Source of the DNA: Volvox africanus
Taxonomy: Eukaryota > Chlorophyta > Chlorophyceae > Chlamydomonadales > Volvocaceae
Direction of reading: 5' to 3'
Length of the DNA stretch: 64,000 nt
Assembly (NCBI GenBank): GCA_030268105.1
Contig: BSDZ01000028.1
Location: forward strand, 1,264,001-1,328,000
Positions 1 to 11,247 of this stretch are shown one piece after another. Position 1 is the first letter of the stretch; each line of letters begins with the position of its first letter. Position numbers and translations under genes: made by a program. Under the pieces are notes generated by a model. That model saw nothing but the letters and a program-made list of their open reading frames with translations. It was not told the DNA's origin and made no database searches.

Positions 1-826
1 GACAATATAATTAGTGTTTGTGCGGTATATACCCTGTGAGTCGTCAAGGGTCGTGAGGGCTTGACTTGAAGCTATTTTCTTATCACCAATTATATGTATG
101 CGCTCTTATATGGTTGCCAATTAAGGGCTAGATAGCATGGGCCCTTAGATATTTAGGGTTTTGCAAGGAAGATCCCTTACTCGGGCAAGGATGGACAGGC
201 AAACGACTATAACGTTTAACCTACTTCACCACCCGAGCGTAGCTGTACCAGCTACAAGGAATCCAGGAGGCGTGTCAGATGTCACTATAAAACAATCCTG
301 GAATACCATTACGGTGGTATAATGTAACTTTCAGCTAAAGCTCGCGCGCAAACTGTTATCCTGGTTTAGAAGTGTCTAGCGCAGCACGGTGGCCAGCACG
401 AGGAGACTTGCATTAAGAAAGACTGTATATAAATTTTGGTTTTCTGCAATTATGGCACAAGAACCAAGTTTGTTGCAGAAGTTGCACTTTTATTTTGAGC
501 AAACGACAAGTCCGCCAGGCAGGGAGCCTCAACCTTGACATAAATATGATGATATATCATTTCAGGTAGGTAAGTAGTCATGCTACAGGCCACGTAGCAT
601 AAGGAGTTAATTAGCCCATCAGTCAATAACCTGCCTACTGGGACCGTACAAGCTCTTCAATGCGTACGTTTCCCTGGACTAACGAGTTGAGATTCTGGGG
701 ACTAATGTCACAGTTTTCAGTTGATGGGAAGATCAAATTACCGTTATCTGATTCCTGTATCCTTAAATTACTTCTCACGACGGTTAATTCCGGCACCTAC
801 CTTCTGACCAGCGACAGGAACGCAGT
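1..826. other. 5' flank, no gene assigned
   Basis: I see no convincing coding exon here. The only sizeable frame, from 660, overlaps the first exon of the next gene in a different frame. A TATA-like stretch (tatataaat) lies near 425-433, about 400 bases upstream of the chosen start at 827. It is a possible core promoter but nothing confirms it. Confidence 0.5.
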
Positions 827-2236
827 ATGGCCGCAACCGGACCTTTGGAGGACTATCACTTAGAACCTTTTGAAAAAGCCTTTCAGAAGGTGAAGGCGCA
901 AGTCAGCACTGACTTGGCAACGTGTGCCACGATGCTTCAACGCCTTCTCATGGCCGTGGACCTTTTCCCACATGGTTCGTAATTGAATTATAATTACCTG
1001 CCCCTAGATGGGAAGATGTTTCTGAAAGGTTTGCCATCGCGAATGCGCGACCTCGGCAGGCGGACTGTACGTAGGTCATTATGCCGAACAAGCAATCCGC
1101 CGCTACTGGTTGCTTTGGATGCCCCTCCTTCATGGGCAGCAGCAAAATTCCATGCCCGTCGCAAACTCCCTGGTTCCACCTCTCGATGTTCAGGTCTGTC
1201 CATCGTAGGTCAATGTTTCAGCAATGGAGACGTTAAGGTAGTTCAACAAACGTTTGCATATCAGCATGGTACGAAGCACTAAGGAGTTAATGGCAGCGAT
1301 GCACTCGCCACAGCTGGGGGGATACTGTACGGGGGATACTGTACGGCGGCATTTCCGCAGCATATCTTGCATCTAGCGATTAAATATTTGCTAACTCTCC
1401 CTGGTTCTTCGCAATCCTAACCCACATATTTCTCTGAACCATGTTTACGGTACTCCGTGCCCCCTCCTCTCATGCATCAGTGGGCCTGGTACGTGCACCG
1501 CCTCAACCCGGTGCAGTACCTGAGGGACTGCACTGCCCGCTTTGGCGCCGGCGTGCACCCGGGTAGTCTACAGCAAGCTCTGGGTTTCAGCAACGGCAGC
1601 AGCAGTCAAACACACAAGTCGACAAGCCAGCTGCAACGTCCTCACGCCCCCACAGCAGAGCAGAGCAGGAACATGGCACAGCAGGTGCGTCTTTTAATCT
1701 TTTAAGAGGAGGGATGGCCTTTTAGCGCGGGAATGGGGATTTGGTTTCGGCGGGAAAATAAACCCTATAAGCGGATTTCACCTCTCCCCATCTCTGTTCT
1801 CCCCCTCCCTCTCCCCTCCGCACCCGACCCCGCACCTGGTTCCAATTTCGTCACAGCGATCAGGTAGATGATTACTACGATTGCTAAACTGGGCACCTTG
1901 CCGCCATCTTCAAATCAGACTTCCATGAACACCCTCCAGCGTATCCTTACCTGGCTATAAAAAATAATAATGGTTACGGAATATTGGTTACGTTGCATTC
2001 AACTTGTTCCCTGTTACTCCCTCGCTGTTACTCGCTCGTCTTGTTCAGGTATGGGAGGCAGCTTACCCGGCGGGACCGGGTTGTCCATCCGAGAATGTGT
2101 TTTGGCCGCCAGCACCCAGCCCCCCTCCCGCTGTCGGCAAGCGCCAGAAGCAGTGCGCGAGACCGCACCTGTGCCAGCAACCTCATAACTGCCGGCATTT
2201 ACAACAAAGTCAACGACAGCAGCAGCTACAACAACA

Positions 2237-2320
<84 letters not shown>

Positions 2321-5300
2321 GCAGCTGCAGCCGGAAGGGCACGAAAATCGCCGTGCTGCACAGTCCGCGGGGAAAGTGCTTCGGGGAGGCGCTGGTGAAG
2401 ACGAAAAGGATGGTGCCGGCGGAGGTGGCGAAGGGGATGGCGAAGGTCGTGGTGGTGCTGACGGGAGTGGTGGTGATGGCCTTCCCCCTCCCCCTTCCTC
2501 TCCCCCTCCCCCTTCCTCTCCCCCTCCCCCTTCCTCTCCCTCTTCCTCTCCCCTTCCGAAGGCGGGCACTTTGGAGTCCATTCGCAGTTACGTCGTCGAT
2601 GCGATGATTCGACAGGGCAGGTTCGCGCATCAGGTTAGTGCTCCTTGCTCCTTGTCCCTGCAGGGGTGCGCATGTGGAAATTTCGTACCCAATACCTGAG
2701 TATGTGGTGTAAGACATTTTGGCCTAGTCCTGCTTGAATTAGATTGCAATTTTCTGGATGATATTGTTCTGAACATTTCATAATGCCCTCTTTCAAAGAA
2801 TCAGAGACACAGCAATTTATTTTGACTTTAGTATTGTATGTCTCATGTCCTTAGTTCAGTCGGTTACCAGCGTCTGGTACCCGTACATATTTTGTACGGG
2901 TACGTACAAAACATATCAATGTACGGTCACGTAACACGGATATCCGAACGTCATTATCGTTCGCCATGAATATAAGGCACTTTAATCTGATGATGATAAC
3001 CTTCCCCCCTCTACCGCCGGCACCGCCGCAGATGTTGCGGTGCTTTTACCAGGATCCAGACTTCCTTGAAGCGGGGCGCATCCGTTACTTGCGCTTTTTG
3101 GCGCTGATTCGTACCCAGCCGCCTGGCGCGCCAATCCTGAATCCCATGTACGACCAGGACGTCATGTGGCACTCGCACCTTGCACTCAGTGGTGCTTACG
3201 TTGCGGACTGTGAGGCGATCATGCCAGTGGGCCGCCGACCCTTGGGTCACGACGACTCGCTGAGTGCAGCGTCACTGGTCGACTCGTTCGTGTTCACGAT
3301 GGGTCGTTACGAGGTGGGGCCGTCCACTGGGGTGTGCGCGCGCTCGCCAGGGGAAGGAACGAAGGTTTGACAACACAAAATGACAACACACTCACAGCTG
3401 TTCGTAGAAGTGGCTTCATCAATCAGTGCGCCCTTCGTCCACCATCGGGCTCCATTGCAATTTTTTGATCCATTTGTGATTCTTTTGAACCATTTGTGAT
3501 TCACACTTCTTTTGAACTCCATAAGTTAAATAAATTACGCATTTATGATGAAGTACCTTTTCAATCCGTATTCCTGGATTCCCGACTTCCCTGCGTCCCC
3601 AGGCGGCGACCGGGCTGATGGTGAACCCCTCACCAACGCGGCGACTGCCCACCTTCGTCGCCCAGCCACTGGCAGCGCAGCTATGGCCTCTGGCCGCGGC
3701 GCTCGCCGACCCACGGGTCACTAAACTGCCACCGCCGCGAGAACTCGCCGCGGAGCTACGGATGGGCGGCATGCAGGAACAGGAGCTCCGAAACCGTAGC
3801 GACAGACGTCACAAGGAGAGGAAGTCGAGCGGCCGCTCTTGCAACGACAGAGACAGCAACAGCAGCAGTAACGTCCAGGGCAAACAAAGCGTTATCGGCA
3901 TCAGTGGCAAGGGTGCGGCTGGCAGCCCCGCAAGCCGCCGTGGTGTGTTTGCCGGGGATAAGGACCCCAACCCCGCTGGGGGCGGCAACCGCCCACCGAT
4001 GCTCGGCAGTCCTGACCACCTGCGCCGTAACGCGACCTTCGCGATATACGCACTTTGGAATCTCTCTGAGCGCTTACGGCTTCTTAGTGCTGCTTCCTCG
4101 CAGCGGCAAGTCGAAGAGGAGGAAGGGGGGGAGGGAGAGGGGGAAGGCGGGGGACGACGCGTGCAGCGACCGCAGGTAGGAGGAGAAGAAGATAAGGCGC
4201 TGGCGCACCAAGGGAAGGAAGAGCAATCACAGCAGGAGCAGCAACAGAAACAGAAACAGCAGCCTAACGGAGTATTGATCGCCGCACTGATACAGAACTC
4301 CTCGTGGGGTCGTCAATGGGGGTTCTTCGCCGCGTGTTTTTCGGTGCCGAGTTCATTCGCGTCCTCACCCTCCCAGCGCTTTTTGAGAGGTGATGCAGCA
4401 GCTCCTGCTGCTACTGCTGCTGTCCGGGGCGACAGAGTTGGAGAGGACATTAGTAACCAGGAATTGGACTCTGCGATCAGGTGCGGTGAACTGATGAACC
4501 TTAGAATGGGGGAAGGGGCGCACAGCTTGTCTCCCATTCGCCACCTCCCTGAGCGAGATTCGGCTTTCTTTTGGATCCTGGATCCTGGATCTGGGATTTC
4601 CTTGGATTCCTGCATCCCATAATGCGTCTGTATATTTGTCACATACCTTACATGCAACTCATCTCATTTTATGTTCGTGTTTGTTTGTACTGTTATGTGT
4701 GCACCCGTTTGATCCCCTTTTTCGCTTTCCCTTGGACCCCGTCCCCTTCCCCTCCATTCCCCTCTTTCCGCCTCACCCAACATCTTGGTGCACAGCCCAG
4801 CCCATCTCACGCTCCTATTTGCCGCTGGCCTCCACTGCTCTACGTCCCCCCTCCCCCCTCCCCCCTCCCCCCTCCCCCCATAGGCACATGACCAATCAGC
4901 TGCTGCGCCTAGGTGACCTGAGCGACCCCTGCTCCCCTCTGGGCAGCCACCAACATCCCTTTTGGGACCACTTGACGCCGCTTCCTCCCCCCATGAGTAA
5001 ACCCCGGTTACCCCCATCCCAGCCCCAGCACACACTCAACCAGGAACAACAAGATCGACAACAACTACCTGTCCTTTCCAATGCCTCCACTCCCACATAC
5101 TCTGTGTCCGCATCTTCTTCTAACTTCACAACATGCGAACCGAGATCCACCACCACCACCGCCACTGCGATTGCCGCTCCTGGGGGCACTGGGGGCAGCG
5201 CTGACACCGCCTGCCGCCGACGACGACGGCGACGAAGACACCCCGCTCCGGCGCCGTACATTGACCTGCCGTCCACCTTCCTCCCCCTCAACGAGCGAAC

Positions 5301-6374
5301 CGCGGAATGGGTGTATCTGGCTCGTAACCAGTACGCCGTCCGGGGCCAGGCCTGCTACACGCCCTCGGACTTCTGCCTGCTGGGAGATGGCAGGTGGGGC
5401 CATCTGCGAAGAGAACCCCCCGGTTGCTTGGCGGCTGAGGGGCTTGGAGGGGCAAGTGCGTGCGTGCGTGCGTGCGTGCGCGGTGATGAATTGGCGGCTA
5501 GCACCCGGGATCTTGGGGGGCCGACCGGACTGAGGTGAAATGCTCTTCAGGATTTACGGCTCACGTAAATGGGAGAGGAAGATGAGAAGGGGGAAATGAC
5601 ACTCCCCCGGGGGACTCCCATTCCGTTTCTCCTCCCGCTTAAGGGGGGGGTCGTGTTCTTAGGAAACTGGCCGGGCGATGTCGTACCAACTGGGCGATCC
5701 CGTATCGGGAGGCGGGACGGACAGATCACCAAAGCGGCGTTTTAGAATCAGCAGTTGTCCTAGTGGTCCGGGTAGGCCTTGTGTGTGTGTTTTGGTTGGG
5801 GGGGGAGCTTGCATTTAACCGTATTGTTGAGATGTCCTGGTGGTACCTGACCTCGGGTACCTCCCGTGACCCCACACGTACATCCTTGGTGGATGCGACT
5901 GCCCACCTTCGTTCGCCGCGAGGAAATGGAATTTCACAACCATCTCAAGAGGTATTAACTGAAAACCCGTAAAACCTGAACTCAACCGCAATCCTGGTGT
6001 CCAGGTGGTGCCTTCCCGGGCCTCTTGCCGTTGAGATTGCTGAGCACGAGGCGGCGGAGGAAGACGGCATGTACGACGATGAACAGGCTGACATGAACGG
6101 ACCTGACGAAACGGCCCACCGGGGGGGGTACTATCGGTATGTACGGCGGCAGCCGTGGTGGCGCATCAAAGTCCGCAAATTCTTCGACAGCGATGACAGC
6201 AACGATGAAGGTTTCGTTAATTGTGGCGACGCGCACTTGCCATTGTACCGTAATACCCTGGGCTTCATCGTTTTCTCTTCACGTTGGCCAGATTATATGG
6301 CCAGGTGCTATCACCGCATTTATAAGGAGCTGCACCGCCGTCGTCCAGACCGCTCGGCGGTGGCGGCGTCCTGA
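827..6374 (+). CDS. glycine-rich domain-containing protein (GRDP / DUF1399 family)
   Basis: Eight-exon model: 827-974, 1060-1193, 1481-1684, 2049-2633, 3032-3313, 3603-4480, 4884-5393, 6005-6374. All phases agree and give 1036 residues. Exons 1-3 read as the plant GRDP N-terminus: a helix with VSTDLATCATML, then AEQAIRRYWLLWMPLL, then WAWYVHRLNPVQYLRDC. Exon 4 opens with VWEAAYP. Exon 5 has the second family block, DQDVMWHSHL, followed by a GHDD motif. These two W-x-x-H-x-L blocks define DUF1399. Plant members are linked to development and hormone responses; the biochemical role is unknown. Exon 4 carries a run of about 35 Gln and a PPPPSS repeat, and exon 6 is rich in Gln, Glu and Gly, so the centre is probably disordered. 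The C-terminal exon is less certain than exons 1-5. The start is the first ATG of the exon holding the conserved helix. Confidence 0.75.
2229..2325 (+). repeat. CAG/CAA trinucleotide repeat coding for poly-Gln
   Basis: Nearly uninterrupted CAG with some CAA codons inside exon 4 of the GRDP gene. In the gene's frame it codes for glutamine. The same bases look like poly-Ser, poly-Ala, poly-Cys or poly-Leu proteins in other frames, and those are artefacts. Confidence 0.95.
4846..4880 (+). repeat. CCCCCT tandem repeat, polypyrimidine tract
   Basis: About five copies of CCCCCT end three bases before the AG at 4882-4883, which opens exon 7 of the GRDP gene. The repeat serves as that acceptor's polypyrimidine tract. 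Confidence 0.85.
5457..5480 (+). repeat. TGCG tetranucleotide microsatellite
   Basis: Six tandem copies of TGCG lie in the last intron of the GRDP gene, about 65 bases past the donor at 5394. Confidence 0.9.
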
Positions 6375-7830
6375 ATGTGTATGTTTATGTGTACGATAAG
6401 AGCCGTGAGATGTACGGCAGCAATCATGCCACGTCTATGTCTTGTCTACCTTGCTGTACTGGGATGATACCGAATGGCGTCTGGATCCGATTGGATTATT
6501 CAAATATAGTTCCGCACCAGGTGCGTAAGCCCTGTACCAGGTGCGTAAGCACAATGGTTTATTTATTATATTATATTGTGAAAGTTCCCTCCTCGTCCTC
6601 CTCCTGCTGCCGCTGACGCGGCGCAATCCCGTATATATACTGTACCGCCGCAGTCGAGGGAATCTTGATCTTCTGGATCATTTACCTCGTTTTTTAAGGA
6701 TAAGGATTTGGCGAAGGTCGGACAAAACAGAATGCTCATTTGCGGGTTAGGACCATTTCGGTGGCTGTCGCGTCGAGAGGATTTGTGTTTTGGCACTGCC
6801 GTACAAAACACCAAATCCATGTTTTGGTATTGCCGTACAAAACACTAACATTTCATACCTTTTCGCGGACTGTTATTACATTGGAGATGTACGGCAACAA
6901 AAAGGGGCGCTTATCCCGCCAAAGCGCCGTGTCTAATACTTGCCAGCACCTGCCTAAATTGGCAACGCACCCTTCCCGCCTCCGGTGATGCCCATCTGCC
7001 CACCTAGTTATTATTCATTACATGCGGGACACACACAGCGGGGCGTCGCATACAACATATACGTCACTGTATAGGGACCAAGGCCAGAAGCTGCACGATC
7101 GCTTATGTACGATCATGACCCGCCTGCTTATTGGCGGGTTCTTGACCAACCCCACAACTAACGGGTGATCGGGTGATTTTCTTAGGGCCTTAAGTCCCTA
7201 AACCCCTAAACCCCAACTCAACCCTAAACTCCAAAAGGCTGCATCCAAGGATTCCATGGCCACCCCCAACTGACACCATCGAGAACCCAACATTCCAAAC
7301 AACAACAACAACAACAACACCTGCTGGCTGCCACTGCTGCGGAGAGACAAACTCGCTCTTGCCCGTTCCCGTCCGCACGCCCCAATGCCAAATCAGCGCC
7401 GGAACCCCAGCCGGAAAGAGGTTCCGGCAGGCAGCAGCCAAACCGCCCAGAAACTGATCTCAGGTGAAGGCACCCCTGGAGATGCACGCGTCCAAGATGT
7501 CCTGCCCAAGATGTACGACAATACGACATAAAACACCGTGTAAGTGGATGGTGGCAGCAGGCGACTGATATCGTGTTTAACTTACATAGGGCCCAAGTGG
7601 CTACAAATATTAGAACAATGGTAGCTCATTACGTGAGGTACGGGGAATTATACAGATCAGATACATGTCGTACGAGGCCCAGAATAATAACAGCAATAAC
7701 AATATGTTCAAGCAGGCCTGTAAAGGCAACAATGTCCGAATGTCTCCGGCCATTAGTCATGCCATTTTCGAGCCTGATGCCGGTCCTCCATCTACCCATT
7801 CCACCCCCACCTCCATCCACACCCCCACCC
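6375..7830. other. spacer after the GRDP gene
   Basis: No gene is assigned. It holds a 25-bp direct repeat (6787-6811 and 6821-6845) and degenerate CCCTAAA-like sequence at about 7196-7230. One stretch, 7274-7463 on the plus strand, is open, starts with Thr-Pro-Ser-Arg, has six Gln codons and ends at a good donor (cag|gtgaag). It could be an orphan exon, but I cannot connect it to a start or to a family. Confidence 0.4.
6787..6845 (+). repeat. 25-bp direct repeat with TGCCGTACAAAACAC core
   Basis: Two 25-bp units (6787-6811 and 6821-6845) differ at two positions and are separated by 9 bases. Each contains GCCGTACA, an octamer that recurs across the window. Confidence 0.9.
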
Positions 7831-8950
7831 CTACCCTAGGGTGTGATTCAGCGCCCCCCCCACCTCCACGGTGTCGTCATCGTCCAGTACCTCCCCTGCC
7901 GCACCGCTGGGCACGTGTACGCCGTACATACCCCCGTAACCCGCCGCCCGTGCCACGGCGGCACGCGCGGCAGTGCTGCGGTTGGGCGACATCGGCAGTG
8001 CGGCTTCGACAGAGGCCTGCATACGGGCCGACATGGACAATGACGGAGACCCCCTAAGTACGAACAATACGGAATGAGGTTGAACATCGTACATGGCTGG
8101 GTATTACACCGAGTTGGTTCCGGCAGCGGGCTTTCCAGGGTCCTTCGGGTACGGCAGCCGTACATAAAACATATATCGGGATCTGGAGTCCCGGGTCTGT
8201 GGCCCAGTTACCGAACGTCCGACTACAGCCGTAATCCACAGAGTGCACACCCATGCTTATTACATGCACATTGGCAATGCCGCACATGCCCCCTCATTGC
8301 GGCAGCGCACTCCCGCACTTAGCACCTGTGAAGGAGCGACCCATGGGTCGTATCTCCGCACACGGAGTAGTTCATCAACACGTGCAACATTCCCTGGAGC
8401 CACAACCTACAGCTGGAGCCACACTGCTCACCAAATGCTGTTCCAGGTCGAAGCAGCGGCGAGGCGACGGCACCGCTCGGGGAGACATTTGGAGCTGTCT
8501 GTTCGCCATGTCACTTGATGCGCACTCAAATCGCGTAGATGACGGGCTGGCGGCAGAGGGCACCTGGCGGCAGCCGCAGGAGAACGACGACGGTGAAGCC
8601 ACGTTGTCGGGAACGTCCCACAAGCCACCGTACGGCGGCGCTTCCTCGCCGTCCCCGCTGCTACCGGAGATTACGCGACGTGGTAGCGGTGCCGCCGTCC
8701 TGGCGGAGAGGAGCGCCAACCGCACGGCATCGCGGCTGGCGCTGCCAACCGCCGCGTGAGCGTACGGCATGTCGACGACGTCGTCTTGAACGTAATGATC
8801 CTCGCCGCTGGGGTTGTTATAGTACGAATCATAGTCTTGAGTGCCGGCTGTTGTTGGCTCCAATCCAACGAAGGGAAGTTCCTGGCGGACCTCTTGGCGC
8901 GCGCCAACTGATGAAGCTCCGCCACCAGTACCTCGTCCACGGGTGTCCAT
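7831..8950 (-). CDS. uncharacterised protein, two exon-like blocks
   Basis: Two minus-strand blocks look coding. The first begins with ATG at 8950 and is open to a good donor (ttg|gtgagc) after 8432: 173 residues, starting MDTRGRGTGGG and including a Tyr/Asp-rich stretch (YDSYYNNPSGEDHYVQDD). The second runs from about 8053 to a stop at 7831 and codes for an Ala-rich tail ending in VGGALNHTLG. A direct join of the two gives a phase mismatch, so either a small exon between them is missing from the model or one boundary is wrong. I recognise no family. The gene would point away from the acyltransferase gene to its right. The perfect palindrome GACCCATGGGTC (8338-8349) falls between the blocks. 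Confidence 0.35.
8338..8349. repeat. palindrome GACCCATGGGTC, copy 1
   Basis: A perfect 12-bp inverted repeat between the two exon blocks of the minus-strand gene. It is one of five exact copies in the window. Confidence 0.97.
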
Positions 8951-10262
8951 GATACGATACCAGTTACTTTTCTTAGAAAGTTCACTCGTTATGCAGTTAA
9001 GGCGCCCAAAACATTGAAAGCTAAATCAACGCACGGAACGAGAGCTAAATACAGCTCAGCAGAAAGAAGATAGAAAATGAGGAACACGGGGCTTGCGAGC
9101 AAAGCCTCAAGCTCAAAAGAAGACCCTTGCTTCCTGTTTAATCTTGTAGGTACGCAGGACGGCGGTTCGCAGCGAGATCTGACTCCGTGCAGCGGTAGCT
9201 GTGACTGATGTAGCAATGCTTTGAGCTGATTGTATCTCAAGTGTGAGATGACGCGGGAGCAGGTTGACTGACTGCTCAGGTCCCAAACAATACGTTTGGG
9301 AGAAAAACTATTCGCAACTGAATGAGATCAGCATTTCAGAGTTCTAGTGGGACTGGAACATGTCATTCAAAAACATGGTGCTGTGGGAACGGGCTAGGTA
9401 AATTTCGAAGTTAAAAATGCGCTGAAGGGACTAATTACGTGAATGGACCCACGGGTCAATACGTACCTGATGATCCAGAAGGCACTTACATCAATGCTAA
9501 GATGCGCTTCGTTACCGCACTGTTTCATCTTTCTTATACGCGCACCTTTCAGCTTAGCTTATAATCCATTTTTATTGCGCGAAAGGCTGTAAAGGCTTTG
9601 GCGGTGAATCACTTGCATGCACCATTGCTGCCAGAGTTTCTGAGCATCTGATAATGCTAATGTCCCCAAATATTTGTAATTATTCTTGGGTCACACACAA
9701 CAAATGTTTTTCACGTTTCCTTAAGAATTGAGGTCTAGGCCCTGCCAAGACGGTATGTCAAACGAAACCCATCTTTCGCGGTGTTGTGTAGAGTATCAAA
9801 ATTTTGTTTTCATACGGGCTTCCAGAGAAAATACCTTGCTTTTGATGTGCGTGGAATATTTTGAAAGGCCATAAGAATGGATTTATGTTGCTTATTCGCC
9901 GAAAACGTAGAGAGGACTATTTCCAATCCTCATCGGCAACACTTGAATGTTGCGTTCATGTCTAACATGGATGAGCCATGTGGTCACAATTCCTTACGCT
10001 TCTGTCCATGACACTGAATAAATAGCTATGCCTACTTGAAATGGAAAGCAGAATTCAAGAGAGTTTTAGTTGCTCAGTACGATTTGTCTATTGTTTACTT
10101 TCAAAGATTTTGCAGCGACGGTCCTGATGGGTAGATGCCGCGATCATGGACAGCATTGCAGGTAAAGACACTAAACAAACACGCGAACAGGTATTGAATA
10201 CCTTTATAAGTCTTGCCTACAGTTACTTTCAGCATTTAAGCAAAGAGTTTTAATTCTCGAGT

Positions 10263-10274
10263 GACCCATGGGTC
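10263..10274. repeat. palindrome GACCCATGGGTC, copy 2
   Basis: A perfect 12-bp palindrome. Its central ATG (10268) is also the first possible start codon of the open stretch 10268-10882. Confidence 0.97.
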
Positions 10275-10882
10275 GGCTGCGGTTCTCAAGTCTGTTGAGC
10301 ATTTGCCGCGGCGGCCCCAGCAGCGCGAGTGGCGGAAGTGGTAGCGACGGACTTGACGGCAGTGTTGCCAACGTCACTGCCACCGATCAGACCATCCCAA
10401 CGGGGATTCGTACGGCATCGACTGGAGGAGTAGCCGCTGATACGAGGGCGGTAGGCACCGAAGTTGGGGGGGCGGCGCCGCCAACAGCGATAAAGGCCGA
10501 ACGTCGTCCACGTGTGGTACATTTGGTAGCGGATTCGCGCTCTTCATCGTACACCATACCAAGTGTTAGAGACTTAGCAGCGTTGACCTGCTCGCGATCC
10601 CACGCCGCCACCGGGATCGCTGCTGTTGCTACTGCGACCACCACTGGAGCTGCTGTAGCACCAACTTCCGTTGACGTCCATGAATGGCTACCACAAACGC
10701 CGCCACCCTCGGCGAGAACACAAATGGGTTCGCAGGATCCATCTCCCTATCGTTCCAGCTGCCGCCGCCGTCAGCCAGGTTTCAGAGCCCCTGGGAGCCC
10801 CGACTGGCTGGGCTGCATTCAGACAGTCCACGCGACTCAACTGCGAATGAGCCATGGGTCAGCGAGCCCCCCGTCTATTCGG
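10268..10882 (+). CDS. possible exon, low-complexity, unassigned
   Basis: Open from an ATG inside the palindrome to a good donor (cgg|gtaaga). It codes for Ser/Ala/Thr/Gly-rich sequence without recognisable motifs. A minus-strand frame over 10387-10644 looks equally plausible, so even the strand is uncertain. If real on the plus strand it could be a 5' exon of the acyltransferase gene, but it does not resemble the N-terminus of that family. Confidence 0.2.
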
Positions 10883-11247
10883 GTAAGAAGCAGGCCTTAT
10901 GAGCAGGCTTTGTACGGCGCATGTTTGTGTTTCGAGGTCTCGTCACCCTTATCTGCCATTTGCCATGAGTAGCTATCCTAGAAGAAGGTAATTGCTACTG
11001 GTTGTGCGGCCATCGCATTCGCTTTATTAACTTACGTACCTGTATTGATAAAATAGGGTTTCCGAACGGACTATCAATGCAGCTCGGCGATCATATTCAA
11101 AGCCTAGCCTCAAACGACATTAATGATATTGTGACCATGATTGGGTTTTGTATGTCTAGATCCGAAAAGAACGGTTAACAAGGAGGTGTCCCTACGGCCC
11201 ACGCCCCCCGTTCCGGGTGGCTCTGAAACCCTTTAACGGTTTTGCAG

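Larger units (their letters stand above)
8951..11247. other. AT-rich spacer and possible 5' part of the acyltransferase gene
   Basis: From 9000 to 10100 the sequence is AT-rich and I see nothing in it except a near-copy of the 12-bp palindrome (gacccacgggtc, 9446-9457). A short ATG reading ending at a donor (gcag|gtaaag, about 10147-10161) could be a first exon of the acyltransferase gene, whose 5' exons are not resolved. A longer open stretch at 10268-10882 is listed separately. Confidence 0.35.

Noticed and set aside
2210..2717. Long minus-strand frames with poly-Cys, poly-Leu or Arg-Gly repeats
   Set aside because: They are antisense readings of the CAG and CCCCCT repeats in the GRDP exon; the plus frame has conserved family motifs and matching splice phases.
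7190..7230. Possible telomere array
   Set aside because: Only degenerate CCCTAAA-like units with irregular spacing; too short and impure to call.
8253..8759. 168-residue plus-strand frame
   Set aside because: No motif; the opposite strand has an ATG-started block with a good donor and more protein-like composition, though neither is certain.
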